A model generated the notes under the pieces. The model was not told the origin of the DNA and ran no database searches. It saw nothing but the letters and a program-made list of their open reading frames with translations. Position numbers and translations under genes: made by a program. Positions 33,367 to 41,303 of a stretch of DNA of 47,799 bases are shown here, in pieces. The stretch lies in the NCBI GenBank assembly GCA_964652155.1, contig CAZZBK010000024.1, forward strand, positions 1 through 47,799. The letters are read 5' to 3'. The stretch is from CAZZBK01 sp964652155. Lineage in GTDB: Bacteria; Planctomycetota; Planctomycetia; Pirellulales; PNKZ01. The stretch's first letter is position 1. The number at the start of each line of letters is the position of its first letter.

Positions 33367-34773
33367 TTATGGGTGTGACGTTGAACAGAACGAGGCGACG
33401 CGCAGCGCGGCCTCGGCAAAGCTGGCCTCCCATTGCTGACGTTGCACGGCAATCGCTTGGGTCAATGCCAGCAGCACGGGGTCATAGGATCCGCGCAGGG
33501 CGTTGCCCAGTTGTTGCTCGTTGACCCCGAGTTCGACGGCCGCCACGGTGGTTGTGACCGGTTGATCGGCATAGGCGGCAATCATTTGCCCCAAGAGCGA
33601 TGCGATGTCACGGCTGGTGCGTCCGCTTGTGCATAGTGCGACCGCTTCGGCGTAGTCGTCCCGATCGCGCTGCAATCGTTTGTCCAAGTGCGTGAGATAA
33701 AACGCCGCGAAGCGTTCCGCATGCTCAGGTCGCTCAAAACGTGCTTCGAGCGGTTCGCGCACGAGCTGCCGTTGATCGTTGGCCACGGGGCGCAAACCGT
33801 CTTCCACATGACAACGCACGCAGGAGACCATCGGAACCACGATGCCTGATCCCTTGGGATCACTCGTGTCCTTGGCGATCACATCGGGCACGCTGGCCTG
33901 TCGCTCGCCTTGATTGTCGAACAGCGCGTACAGATGCAGGCCGTTTTTCTTGGCGACGATGTACTCGCCGGCATCGAACACAAACGCGAACGGATTGCGG
34001 AGCGGGTCGCGCTCGGGGGTTGAGGCCTTGACATCGTACGTTTGCCAGACGCCCCCCAACGGTCCTTGGCGGCGCACAATCCGGCGGACCTTAAAGGTCA
34101 CGCGCGAGAAGATCATGTTCGCCCCTTCATCGGCGTGCAGCTTGTCGATCGTGTCGAGATCGATCCCCAATAGCTTGAGAAACTCGGCTTCATGGCGCGG
34201 TATACCGGCGAGTTCGTAATACAATCCCTCGTCGAGCGTGGTCGTTGCCAGTGTCAGAAAGTGATCGGCGCGCAGCAGAGCTCCGCCGCTGTGAGTGCGC
34301 TGCCGCAGTGTGGCTGCGGCGGCAAGATCGAGCCAGCCTCCGTCGGTGTACACTTCGGACGTAATCGGCTGAGAGGATTTTGATGAGCGGTCCGTCTTTA
34401 GCACGCGCGTCCGCAAATGCCAGTACGGGTCGCGACTTGCCGCCGACTCCCAAACCGCCGCGGGCAAGCCATACTGCCGGAGCGAGATTCGCAACAACCG
34501 GCCGCTGGTTCCATCCACGACGAATGGCCGCGTCAGCGTCGCCGAGCGACTTACGCTATTGAGCACAAACGATGTTACGTCGGTCGCCGCGCCACGCTGC
34601 TCATCTGGCACGTTGTAGAGCGACAAATAGCGCGTGAATGGCTGTTCGTCTGTCGGCACGTGAAGACACAGGTCCTCGACCGCGGCGTGCAGCTCACTCG
34701 CCGGTCCAGGAGCCGCGAAGTCTCCGACAAACGCACAGGCAACGATCAGCAGTGTTTTCATCAGACTTGGCAT
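33367..34773 (-). CDS. Secreted protein with one haem-binding motif
   Basis: The 468-residue protein has a signal peptide (MPSLMKTLLIVACAFVGDFA) and a single CxxCH motif (SCVRCHVEDGLRPVANDQRQ) in its second half. The long region before it is without recognised domain and includes YYELAGIPRHEAEFLKLLGI. A late region is helical. It ends 14 bases before the next haem-protein gene, so the pair is likely co-expressed. The GTG/ATG situation is weak: ATG 34773 is used, ATG 34761 (MKTLLIV) is equally possible. A redox or sensor role in the periplasm is conceivable but not shown. Confidence 0.72.
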   Translation of the reverse strand: MPSLMKTLLIVACAFVGDFAAPGPASELHAAVEDLCLHVPTDEQPFTRYLSLYNVPDEQRGAATDVTSFVLNSVSRSATLTRPFVVDGTSGRLLRISLRQYGLPAAVWESAASRDPYWHLRTRVLKTDRSSKSSQPITSEVYTDGGWLDLAAAATLRQRTHSGGALLRADHFLTLATTTLDEGLYYELAGIPRHEAEFLKLLGIDLDTIDKLHADEGANMIFSRVTFKVRRIVRRQGPLGGVWQTYDVKASTPERDPLRNPFAFVFDAGEYIVAKKNGLHLYALFDNQGERQASVPDVIAKDTSDPKGSGIVVPMVSCVRCHVEDGLRPVANDQRQLVREPLEARFERPEHAERFAAFYLTHLDKRLQRDRDDYAEAVALCTSGRTSRDIASLLGQMIAAYADQPVTTTVAAVELGVNEQQLGNALRGSYDPVLLALTQAIAVQRQQWEASFAEAALRVASFCSTSHP

Positions 34774-34836
34774 GGGTTAATGACAGGGCGTTGCGATGAG
34801 TCCACAGGCAACCAATGAATGTGACGGAGTATCGCG

Positions 34837-35109
34837 CTAACCACGCGTCGAATGGCTGATGCTTTTCGCCACTTCGTTCAGAGCCGTGACGATCGCCAGA
34901 TGATCTGTGTGCCGCTGCTGTCGTTCGGCGGCCAGTTCGTGATACAAGGCCTCGCGCTCCGATCGGCTCTCGCCACGCAGGTCGGCCAACTCGTCGCGGA
35001 ACGCCTCGACGAGCGTCGGGATCGTCTTGGAAACGGTATGCCAGGCGTACCAGCCCAACACCGCCGTGGCGGTCAAATTGCTCATGTCGGGAATCGAAAA
35101 TGTTTCCAT
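34837..35109 (-). CDS. Small membrane protein at the head of the cluster
   Basis: The 90-residue protein has one hydrophobic segment near residues 11-28 (NLTATAVLGWYAWHTVSKTI) and a charged helical tail (FRDELADLRGESRSEREALY, HELAAERQQRHTDHLAIV). GAGGGGAGC precedes the ATG at 35109; a longer frame from 35175 overlaps the hairpin upstream. Small single-pass proteins of this build can be holins or spanin-like factors, but no motif proves it. It is the first gene of the minus-strand phage-like run. Confidence 0.7.
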   Translation of the reverse strand: METFSIPDMSNLTATAVLGWYAWHTVSKTIPTLVEAFRDELADLRGESRSEREALYHELAAERQQRHTDHLAIVTALNEVAKSISHSTRG

Positions 35110-35157
35110 GTTGCTCCCCTCGCTTGCGGTTTGCCGCGCGGTCCATTGCCTGAGCGC

Positions 35158-35237
35158 GCAAAAAAAGCCCGCCATGGGACATTCCCACGACGGGCTCTTT
35201 GGATACCTGTGTCAGTCAGGCTCTCTCGATACCACGT
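35158..35237 (-). terminator. Second copy of the terminator hairpin with conserved upstream block
   Basis: Read on the minus strand, an AGCCCG/CGGGCT stem (35166-35171 with 35191-35196) with an inner TGGGA/TCCCA stem is followed by seven or more T residues (35166-35160), an intrinsic terminator. Upstream of it (35202-35235) lies GATACCTG, a CAGGCTC and ATACCAC set in the same order as at 26840-26875. It lies after the end of the endonuclease-like gene and before the first phage-cluster gene, so it may end the former or control the latter. Confidence 0.8.
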
Positions 35238-35288
35238 TCAACGCGGCTCATGGTATCGGCGCGGCTGGCCTACTTTCAAGCCGCAAAA

Positions 35289-36290
35289 TTACTGCGGCGA
35301 GCCGGGCTCTGGGCGGCCGGCAAAGCGGCCGGGCTGCCCCCCCTCGAACACGCTGAACTCGGCCCAGATCGGCATGTGGTCCGATACCTCCAGCGCCAGC
35401 TCTTGCGTGATGTTGAATTCACGCACCAGATCGACCACTCCGCTGCGACCCATGAACTCCGTCGTGGCGCGGCGATCGAACAAGCAATTGTCGTAGGTGT
35501 GTGTATGCCGCGTGTTGGTCGGGATGCCCGCAATCGACCAGGTCATGTAGGGCAACTGTCCCAGCTCGCCCAGGTGACGCTCATCCGCGTTGAGGTCGCC
35601 GAGCAGAATCACGTCATCCTCGTAACGGCCGTCGTTGCGGACGGCGCGAAACACGTCGTCGAGCACGTTCACCTCGCGTTGCGCCTCGTCGGGATCGGTG
35701 TGGATGTCGACCAGCGTGAAGGTAAAGGCCTGTTCCGGCGTGGCAATCCGCGCCCGAAAGCCGGCCACAAACGGCTCGCGATGCAGCAGGTCGTCCGGGT
35801 CGTTTACCGTGTAGAGCGACTCGCGATCCAGTTCGATCGTTGCCGTGTTGAACACATACGCGTACTGTTCTTTGCTGACCGTGCGTCCCAACCGAGGGCC
35901 GATGACGTAGTCGTAGCGATGGCCATCGGCGTTGATCATCTCGACGAATCGCGGCAGGATGTCTTGCCGCTCGGAGCGAATCTCTTGAATGGCGACGACA
36001 TCGAACGAGCGAACGACCCGGGCGAGAATACTCGTCAGGTCGGGCCGACTGATCTTCTGCTCGCCAAAGACCTGAATGTTGAACGACGCGATGCGGATCG
36101 TGCCATCGCGGCGGTCGGAGAGGTTGGCGTTGGTCGTGGAGGCCGGAGGCGCGTTCGGCACGCTGGGCATCAACCCGCTGTCGACCAAGCTGCGGCGGAT
36201 GTTGCGCACCGGCCCGATGTCGATGTCGTAATACAACGACGTCCCCGCGAAAAGCAACATCGCCAAGATCGAGAGTTTGACGCGCGACAC
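35289..36290 (-). CDS. Secreted endonuclease/exonuclease/phosphatase-family protein (DNase I-like)
   Basis: The protein of about 333 residues has an N-terminal hydrophobic segment (VKLSILAMLLFAGTSLYYDI), then the EEP fold: IRIASFNIQVFG, VVAIQEIRSER (metal-binding Glu), a central region with TFTLVDIHTDPDEA, VILLGDLNADERHLGEL (catalytic Asp/Asn) and the terminal SDHMPIWAEF (catalytic Asp-His). All active-site motifs of DNase I-like metallo-phosphodiesterases are intact. The substrate could be DNA, RNA or a phosphoester. The GTG at 36290 is preferred because AAGGAGGGG precedes it. It may be extracellular or lipid-anchored. Confidence 0.87.
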   Translation of the reverse strand: MSRVKLSILAMLLFAGTSLYYDIDIGPVRNIRRSLVDSGLMPSVPNAPPASTTNANLSDRRDGTIRIASFNIQVFGEQKISRPDLTSILARVVRSFDVVAIQEIRSERQDILPRFVEMINADGHRYDYVIGPRLGRTVSKEQYAYVFNTATIELDRESLYTVNDPDDLLHREPFVAGFRARIATPEQAFTFTLVDIHTDPDEAQREVNVLDDVFRAVRNDGRYEDDVILLGDLNADERHLGELGQLPYMTWSIAGIPTNTRHTHTYDNCLFDRRATTEFMGRSGVVDLVREFNITQELALEVSDHMPIWAEFSVFEGGQPGRFAGRPEPGSPQ

Positions 36291-36516
36291 GGACCCCTCC
36301 TTGGGTTTTGTTCCGGCATGAAGCGACTGCGCCGAGCACCATTCGAGCAACGGGCTAGTGCGAGTCGCACGTGCCTGTGGCGTTCGTGGCGGTGTTCCCC
36401 GTCGGTAACACAGCGAAATAGACGCTCCACACCCGCGAAACGCGCTCTAAAGATAGCGGCGTCAGCAGCGCAACTCCAGGTCAGTTGTGCCTCTGCACAC
36501 TGGACTACTAGCAGTG

Positions 36517-37029
36517 CTAGCGACGCGCCTCGCGCACCAGATGTCCCAGCTCGGGAATGATGAGTTGCTCCATCGCCAGTTGCACGGCGGCCGGTGAGCC
36601 GGGCATCGTTAGCACCACCGTCTGGCCGATGAGCCCCCCCACGGCGCGGCTCAACATCGCCGCGGCCCCAATCTGCTGATAACTCAACATTCGAAACAGC
36701 TCGCCGTAGCCATGTAGCGCTTTGCTGAACAGTTGGCTGATCGTCTCATAGGTCTGGTCGCGGCGGCTGATCCCCGTGCCGCCGGTCGTGAGCACCGCGT
36801 CAATGTCGTCACGCTCGACCAAGCGCGCCAGCAATTGGCGCATCGACTCGGGCTCGTCACGTATGATCTCGCGCGCGACGACGAGGTGTCCCGCCGCCAC
36901 GAGCCGATCGACAACCCCTTGGCCACCCGTATCATTGTCCAAAGTACGCGTGTCGCTGACCGTGACCACGGCACAGCGCACCTGTCGAGGCGATTGAGCT
37001 CGATGCTCGGCCGTGGATGGACTGGTCAT
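36517..37029 (-). CDS. moaB: Molybdenum cofactor biosynthesis protein B
   Basis: The 170-residue protein is a MoaB/MogA-type protein with TTGGTGISRRDQT (81-93) and the terminal LTMPGSPAAVQLA motif. The family adenylates molybdopterin or prepares it for molybdate insertion in the cytoplasm. The length fits MoaB. The ATG at 37029 has GGAG seven bases upstream. No other molybdenum cofactor gene is in the window, but a molybdopterin-domain protein lies about 4.3 kb away (41304). Confidence 0.93.
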   Translation of the reverse strand: MTSPSTAEHRAQSPRQVRCAVVTVSDTRTLDNDTGGQGVVDRLVAAGHLVVAREIIRDEPESMRQLLARLVERDDIDAVLTTGGTGISRRDQTYETISQLFSKALHGYGELFRMLSYQQIGAAAMLSRAVGGLIGQTVVLTMPGSPAAVQLAMEQLIIPELGHLVREARR

Positions 37030-37116
37030 CACAATTCTCCGGAATAAATGGGCTCAAAAAGCCACGCGGGGCCGTCCGTGGCGGCCTGGCCCACGACAAA
37101 ACAGGCCAGATCTCGA

Positions 37117-37146
37117 TTGAACTCGCCGATTCCAGCCAACTATACT
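37117..37146 (+). promoter_or_regulatory. Sigma-70-type promoter of the HEAT-like secreted protein
   Basis: TTGAAC (37117-37122) and TATACT (37141-37146) are 18 bases apart, close to consensus. Transcription would start near 37153, which leaves a leader before the preferred TTG start at 37214 and argues against the in-frame TTG at 37160. Confidence 0.65.
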
Positions 37147-37213
37147 AAATAGGCAAGGATTGGTCAGTCCTTCGACGCGGAGCCGCGTCAGTTCATCTGC
37201 ACAAGGTAGTTCA

Positions 37214-38422
37214 TTGATCCGCGGGCTGCTACTTGCCGTGTTTTGCCTGTTGCTCGGCACACTCGACGTGCGCGGCGATGTGTTCATCTTTGAACTCGCC
37301 GGTGGCGGTCGCATCGAGGGTGAATGGGTCAACCGCCTCGAACAGCCGCGCAAGAACTACATCATCAAGACCGAACTGGGCGAGATCACCCTGCCTCGCG
37401 AACAGATTCGCAAACCGCCGCTGATCCGTTCCACGGCCGCGATCGAACTCGACAAGCTGCGGCATGAGTATCCCGACACCCCTGCAGGTCAATGGCAACT
37501 TGCCGAGTGGTGTAAAACCAATCGCCTGATGGACGATCAAAAGCGTTTCATGCAGCGCGTAATCGAGCTTGACCCCGACCACGAAGCGGCCCGTCGGGCA
37601 TTGGGCTACAACAAATACGATGGCCAGTGGAAGACCTACGAGCAAGCGCAGCTCGACAAGGGGCTGATTCGCTACAAAGGCAAATGGATTTTACCCCAGG
37701 AACGTGAAAACATCGAGCAAGACGAAAAGTCGGCCGCCCAGTCCAAAGCCTGGTTCGACAGCGTGAACAAGTGGCGCGACTGGCTTGTCGGCTCGCGCAG
37801 CGACGAAGGCAAACATCAGTTGCTCGCAATCAAAGAGCCGACGGCGTTCAGCGCCCTCAAGCGGCTCTTGGAGTCCGATCCCGACGCGCGCGTGCGGATC
37901 GTGTGTGCCCAGGCCATGGCCAACATCGGCAACCAAGGAGCAGGCGGAGCGTGGAGATTGCTCGCCACGCGCGCCCTCGAAGACAGCCATGACGAAGTCC
38001 GGCTCACCTGCCTCGACTACCTCGATGACGAAAAACACCCTGAGGCGCTGAAGCTGTTTCTCGATTCGCTGCGCAGCACTGACAACGTCACGGTCAACCG
38101 CGCGGCCGTCGCTTTGCAGCGGCTCAAAGACCCCTCGACCGTCCTGCCGCTCATGGATGCCCTGGTCACAAAACACAAACGTCTCGTCGCGGCCGGCACG
38201 TCGCCAGGGAGTACGACTACCTCGTTCAGCCCGCAACTCGGCGGCGGATTCAGCACCGGCGGGGGTGGACCCGTTTACACGGTCGATGTGATCCAAAACC
38301 AAGCGGTCCACGACGCGCTGTTTCAAATCACCGGCGTGAGTTTTGGCTTTGACGTGGCCAGTTGGAAACGCTGGCACGCCTCGCAGCGGCCCTCCCCTGC
38401 GATCGATGTGCGACGCAATTGA
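37214..38422 (+). CDS. Secreted protein with HEAT-like repeats
   Basis: The protein of about 402 residues has a signal peptide (LIRGLLLAVFCLLLGTLDVRG), then a beta-rich domain (VFIFELAGGGRIEGEWVNRL) and a helical region with tetratricopeptide- or HEAT-like pairs: FSALKRLLESDPDARVRIVC, RALEDSHDEVRLTCLDYLDD and NRAAVALQRLKDPSTVLPLM. A Gly-rich linker (PQLGGGFSTGGGGPVYTVDV) precedes the C-terminal part. Repeats like these mediate protein contacts. The TTG at 37214 is chosen because AAGG lies seven bases upstream and the promoter fits. Function unknown, probably periplasmic. Confidence 0.78.
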   Translation: MIRGLLLAVFCLLLGTLDVRGDVFIFELAGGGRIEGEWVNRLEQPRKNYIIKTELGEITLPREQIRKPPLIRSTAAIELDKLRHEYPDTPAGQWQLAEWCKTNRLMDDQKRFMQRVIELDPDHEAARRALGYNKYDGQWKTYEQAQLDKGLIRYKGKWILPQERENIEQDEKSAAQSKAWFDSVNKWRDWLVGSRSDEGKHQLLAIKEPTAFSALKRLLESDPDARVRIVCAQAMANIGNQGAGGAWRLLATRALEDSHDEVRLTCLDYLDDEKHPEALKLFLDSLRSTDNVTVNRAAVALQRLKDPSTVLPLMDALVTKHKRLVAAGTSPGSTTTSFSPQLGGGFSTGGGGPVYTVDVIQNQAVHDALFQITGVSFGFDVASWKRWHASQRPSPAIDVRRN

Positions 38423-38438
38423 TCACAACCGCCATGCC

Positions 38439-39563
38439 TTAGCGACGCAGCACGCCATCCGTCGGCACGCGCGCATCATAAACACTCTTCCGCCCCCCAG
38501 GCACTGAAGGGCTTGGCGTCGCCGCGGCGACGGGCGAATTGTCGCGGCTCCATTCCAGCAAGATCTGCCGTCGCTCGGCCGGTGCCATGGGGACCGTCGG
38601 CACAAGCGACTTCGTGACGGTCGAAGGGGCGGGAGCGGTGGTGGCCGCGGCATACCAACCATTGGGCGTCACGGGTGTCCGCTCGATCGGGATCAAACGC
38701 CCCGCCGGGACAACGTCGCGCGCGGCACTCACGTTCGCCGGCGGATCGGCGCTCTGGCCGCGATAAATCACCCCGCTCGTTGGCTTGCTGTTGTCAACCA
38801 ACAGCGTCGCTTTCGGCTGCTCGCTCATGGCCGGCGATCCCTGGCGAACCCAATCGAGCCAAGTTGCTTGCAACTGGGCGAGGTTGCTGTAGCCGTAGAA
38901 CGAACGAGTGGTCGCGATCCAGTCGTTCGTCTTCAGGCCTTGACCCACGAAGTCGATGTATTTGCGCTTGCCCCCTTGAGCCAGCAAGAAACTGGCCAGC
39001 GAGTGCCCTTGGGCATATAGCGGGAGAATGTCGCGCGGATACTCGCGCATCGCGAACATCTGGCTGAACGAAATGCCCCGGCCCGTCTGCAAAAATTGCA
39101 CGAGCAGCTTCTGCTGCTTCTGACGCTCGCTGGGATGCTCGACCGTCGTGCATGCCCCTTCGTCGGCCCAGCGTGGCAACGGCTGACGAAAGTGGCTGGC
39201 GAAGATCGTGTGCGTCACTTCGTGCGGCAACACCGAATCGAGCACGCGATCGAGCGGCCCTTGGATGTTCATCTGCCAACCAAACACTTCCCCCTGATCG
39301 AACATAAAGCTCGTCGCTCCCCCCGCGCCCAGATGCGACCCGATCTCGACCGTCACCGGACAAGGACGCGCCCAGTTGGGCATCGGTTTGCCCAGCCACT
39401 CGACCGAGAGTTCCTGGCGAAATTGTTCGGCCTGCTTGCCAACCTGCTGCGCGATTTCCGCGGTCGGCGCGGTCACGACAAAGTTCGGCGTGCGATGACT
39501 GGCCCCGAGTGACACGACCACCGCGAGAGCCAGCAGGGCTCCACGCAACGACGACGCTTCCAT
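38439..39563 (-). CDS. Secreted gluzincin-type metallopeptidase-like protein
   Basis: The protein of about 374 residues has a signal peptide (MEASSLRGALLALAVVVSLG) and a zinc motif HEVTH (114-118) with the third ligand candidate Glu135 in RWADEG. This is the gluzincin layout (HExxH and E about 18 residues later). A C-terminal 130-residue tail is Pro/Ala-rich and looks unstructured (VPTVPMAPAERRQ). The start at 39563 has GGAG six bases upstream. It would be a periplasmic or extracellular zinc peptidase of unknown substrate; the motif alone does not prove activity. Confidence 0.8.
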   Translation of the reverse strand: MEASSLRGALLALAVVVSLGASHRTPNFVVTAPTAEIAQQVGKQAEQFRQELSVEWLGKPMPNWARPCPVTVEIGSHLGAGGATSFMFDQGEVFGWQMNIQGPLDRVLDSVLPHEVTHTIFASHFRQPLPRWADEGACTTVEHPSERQKQQKLLVQFLQTGRGISFSQMFAMREYPRDILPLYAQGHSLASFLLAQGGKRKYIDFVGQGLKTNDWIATTRSFYGYSNLAQLQATWLDWVRQGSPAMSEQPKATLLVDNSKPTSGVIYRGQSADPPANVSAARDVVPAGRLIPIERTPVTPNGWYAAATTAPAPSTVTKSLVPTVPMAPAERRQILLEWSRDNSPVAAATPSPSVPGGRKSVYDARVPTDGVLRR

Positions 39564-39802
39564 GCGATACTCCAGTTTCCTGTGGCGGGGGGCAGGAATG
39601 GCCGAGTCCTTTCGGCCGCTTTCATTCGAGTCGGGGAAGTTACCCGAGTCCCGCGCCAACTCCTAGACCGGTTTTGCCTCCGCGACTGCTGGCGCTAGCA
39701 GCCCGCCGCCAGCATCGGCCCCTTTTCTTCGTGGCGAGCGTCGGCCAAGATGTGGGGGCCACCAACGCTACTCCCTCGACGAACCTCGAAAGCCCCTGTG
39801 TC

Positions 39803-40666
39803 ATGGATAAACGTAAAATTCTCGTCCAACTCGATACCGATCCCCAATGCAGCGTGTTCGATGGCGTCGTCGCGGTCGACTCGGGAGTCGATTTCTTGTT
39901 TCGTCACTCGGCCGTCACGCCCCAAAACGTCGTGGCGCTCGTGCATGGCGCAATCTTCACGCGCAGCCCGGACGACCTGAAGAACACCGCCCTGTTCATC
40001 GGCTCGACCGACGTCGTCGCGGCCGAAGCGGTCTTAAAGACCGTCCGTAAAACGTTCTTTGGACCGATGCGCGTCTCGGTGATGTTCGACCCCAACGGAG
40101 CCAACACGACCGCGTCGGCCGCGGTGCTCGCGGCAGCCAAACATCTCACGCTCGCCAACACCACGGCTCTCGTGCTCGCCGCGACCGGGCCCGTCGGGCA
40201 GCGCATCGTCCGCCTGCTCGCGCGCGCCGGCACCAAGGTACGCGTCGCCTCGCGCAGCCTCGAACGCTCGCAACAAGTCTGCCAATCCGTCAGCGCTCAG
40301 GTCGCGGGCGCGCAACTCTCGGCCGTCGCCACCTCGTCGGCCGACGACACGGCGCGGGCCCTCGACGGAGCCGAGGTCGTCTTCGCCGCGGGCGCTGCCG
40401 GCGTCACGCTCTTGCCCCTCGCCGTGCGTCAAGCCGCCGCAGCGCTCAAGGTGGCCATCGATCTCAATGCGGTTCCCCCGATGGGCATCGAGGGGATCGA
40501 AGCCTTCGACAAGGGGGTCGAGCGCCACGGCGTGACCGCCTACGGCGCGATTGGTGTCGGCGGCACCAAGATGAAGATCCACAAGGCCGCCATCCGCGAA
40601 CTGTTCACCAGCAACGACAAGCTTCTCGACGCCGAAGAACTTTACTCCATCGGCCAACGCTTGTAG
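39803..40666 (+). CDS. mtdB: NADP-dependent methylene-tetrahydromethanopterin dehydrogenase
   Basis: The 287-residue protein resembles MtdB: KILVQLDTDPQCSVFDGVVA, the binding-region FGPMRVSVMFDPNGANTTAS and the Rossmann motif VLAATGPVGQRIVRLLARAG with a following VRVASRS that selects NADP. The enzyme oxidises methylene-H4MPT to methenyl-H4MPT in C1 transfer, which planctomycetes use for formaldehyde handling. The length fits the family. The longer in-frame ORF starting at 39509 would overlap the divergent metallopeptidase, so 39803 is chosen. No other tetrahydromethanopterin gene is in the window. Confidence 0.9.
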   Translation: MDKRKILVQLDTDPQCSVFDGVVAVDSGVDFLFRHSAVTPQNVVALVHGAIFTRSPDDLKNTALFIGSTDVVAAEAVLKTVRKTFFGPMRVSVMFDPNGANTTASAAVLAAAKHLTLANTTALVLAATGPVGQRIVRLLARAGTKVRVASRSLERSQQVCQSVSAQVAGAQLSAVATSSADDTARALDGAEVVFAAGAAGVTLLPLAVRQAAAALKVAIDLNAVPPMGIEGIEAFDKGVERHGVTAYGAIGVGGTKMKIHKAAIRELFTSNDKLLDAEELYSIGQRL

Positions 40667-40756
40667 TTGCGTGGTTCACTCCCACCTTGAGCCCCCGTCG
40701 ATAGGACCGCAGGTCCGTACGCCGGGGGTTCTTCTGATCCACGTTGCCCCTCAAGG

Positions 40757-41209
40757 CTACTTCAGCAACATCAACAACCGCACCAACAGCCCCAGCGCGC
40801 CAATTCCCGCCACGAACCGCACGACGTTCCGCCGATACCGTCGCCGGTCGCGGCGCTGGGTCCATTCGTCGTCCACTTCGTTGGGCAACATCCCCACGGG
40901 GTTCCGCTGCATGGGTTGCGGTGGAACAAATGGCGCGGCAACCAGTTGAACGGGCGGTGGAGCCATCACGGTCGCGGCCACGGGAGGAGCGATGGGCATG
41001 GCCATGCCCTGAATGGGTGGCGCGGGGATGGCGATCGGCGGCGGCTCGACCGTCTTGCTCGGCACAGGTGCCGCGCTCACGCTGTCGCCGGGCGGCATCA
41101 CCAGCCCTTGCCTTCCACAGGCCGGACACTTGACATGTTGACCCGACATTGACGCATCGAGCTGCGCCTCGCGGCCGCATTGCGCACAACGGTGTGAAAT
41201 CCAAACCAT
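40757..41209 (-). CDS. Zinc-ribbon, proline-rich single-pass membrane protein
   Basis: The protein of about 150 residues has a zinc ribbon at the start (CAQC at about 8-11 and CPAC at about 28-31), a long Pro/Ala/Val-rich linker (VEPPPIAIPAPPIQGMAMPI), a basic strip (RRDRRRYRRNVVRF) and a C-terminal membrane helix (FVAGIGALGLLVRLLMLLK). Proteins with this layout are common in planctomycetes, with unknown function. The TTG/GTG upstream starts lack good spacing; ATG 41209 is preferred. Confidence 0.72.
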   Translation of the reverse strand: MVWISHRCAQCGREAQLDASMSGQHVKCPACGRQGLVMPPGDSVSAAPVPSKTVEPPPIAIPAPPIQGMAMPIAPPVAATVMAPPPVQLVAAPFVPPQPMQRNPVGMLPNEVDDEWTQRRDRRRYRRNVVRFVAGIGALGLLVRLLMLLK

Positions 41210-41303
41210 GATCGACTCACGCCACGACAATTCCTCGCGGCGACGATTATACTATCGGTCACCGTCGTCTGACGACCCATGAGCCCATCGAGATACCCCA
41301 GCC

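Larger units (their letters stand above)
15679..35109 (-). mobile_element. Phage-derived virion cluster, about 19.4 kb (defective prophage or gene-transfer-agent-like)
   Basis: Twenty-two genes on one strand run in virion-module order: ParB-like protein, ABC-GNAT fusion, small and large terminase, portal, prohead protease, decoration protein, major capsid protein, then tail and fibre-like genes. They are preceded by a membrane protein, two haem-motif proteins and a secreted protein. Many neighbours overlap by 4-14 bases or are spaced a few bases apart. No integrase, repressor-type lysogeny module, replication gene, lysin or tape measure is recognisable, and no flanking duplicate attachment site is seen. 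The borders given are those of the same-strand gene run. A domesticated element, a defective prophage or a tail-less/short-tailed phage relic are the alternatives. Confidence 0.85.

Noticed and set aside
16..35109. Self-targeting: spacers matching the phage cluster in the window
   Set aside because: I read spacer peptides against the cluster proteins and saw no match; the LYGSAVSNNQ peptide is absent there. This was by eye and needs a computed comparison.
35199..36560. Plus-strand frame of 453 codons opposite the DNase I-like gene
   Set aside because: It is antisense to a clear EEP-family protein whose active-site motifs are complete.
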